This document shows, piece by piece, positions 23,660 to 23,691 of a DNA stretch of 23,691 nucleotides; within the stretch, counting starts at the first letter, position 1, and each line of letters starts with the position of its first letter. The notes under the pieces are model-generated. The model was not told where the DNA came from and did not search any database. It saw nothing but the letters and a program-made list of their open reading frames with translations. The position numbers were made by a program, and so were the translations under genes. The stretch is from Lachnospiraceae bacterium. Its GTDB lineage: Bacteria > Bacillota > Clostridia > Lachnospirales > Lachnospiraceae. The DNA lies in contig CAAFWV010000024.1 in NCBI GenBank assembly GCA_900766815.1, forward strand, positions 1 to 23,691. Reading direction: 5' to 3'.

Positions 23660-23691
23660 AGATCGGAAGAGCGTCGTGTAGGGAAAGAGTG
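23660..23691 (+). other. Illumina TruSeq adapter remnant at contig end (artefact)
   Basis: The last 32 bases begin AGATCGGAAGAGC and continue GTCGTGTAGGGAAAGAGTG, which is the reverse complement of the TruSeq universal adapter. In frame with the preceding gene it encodes D-R-K-S-V-V-stop, a well-known adapter-derived false C-terminus. Genomic sequence ends at about 23659 (the A at 23660 is ambiguous). Confidence 0.98.

Noticed and set aside
23661..23681. Genuine C-terminus and stop of the second LRR protein
   Set aside because: These codons are adapter sequence; the gene continues beyond the contig.

Overview
The window reads as a chromosomal stretch from an anaerobic Firmicute, most likely Lachnospiraceae (Butyrivibrio/Roseburia/Lachnospira-like). 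The reasons are GGAGG-type ribosome binding sites, tightly packed short operons, a class B sortase, BspA-type leucine-rich-repeat surface proteins, a short ACT-type SerA next to a DUF1015 gene, and moderate AT richness. This is inference from gene content; no database search was run. The right end is the physical end of an assembled contig: the last 32 bases are an Illumina TruSeq adapter, so the last gene is cut and its apparent stop codon is artificial.

Layout. (1) 1-4210: the 3' part of ilvD, then ilvB, then a membrane-anchored L,D-transpeptidase whose GTG start overlaps the ilvB stop (branched-chain amino acid synthesis joined to cell-wall crosslinking). (2) 4211-6634: serC and serA (serine synthesis), preceded by a palindromic operator-like site and closed by a bidirectional terminator. 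(3) 6660-10410: a 93-codon minus-strand gene of unknown function and, divergently from overlapping promoters, a DUF1015 gene plus a degenerate glycogen-branching-enzyme homologue with most catalytic residues replaced. (4) 10423-14738: promoter, leuS (unusual editing and KMSKS motifs), a class B sortase with a long cytoplasmic N-terminal extension, and a YwlG/UPF0340 protein. (5) 14739-16439: an accessory island in which a minus-strand Rpn/PD-(D/E)XK family gene sits between two non-coding flanks rich in hairpins, many with GGGGTAT/ATACCCC arms; the left flank also holds a period-16 degenerate tandem array and the right flank an interlocked, pseudoknot-like pair of inverted repeats. (6) 16440-23659: two tandem BspA-like LRR surface proteins, the first (1632 aa) ending in an SPKTG sorting signal that fits the class B sortase encoded about 2.3 kb upstream.

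How the parts may work together: the sortase, the L,D-transpeptidase and the SPKTG protein form a plausible cell-envelope set. serC, serA and DUF1015 form a serine-synthesis neighbourhood in which no phosphoserine phosphatase is visible. The most unusual parts are the branching-enzyme pseudo-homologue and the palindrome-flanked Rpn island.
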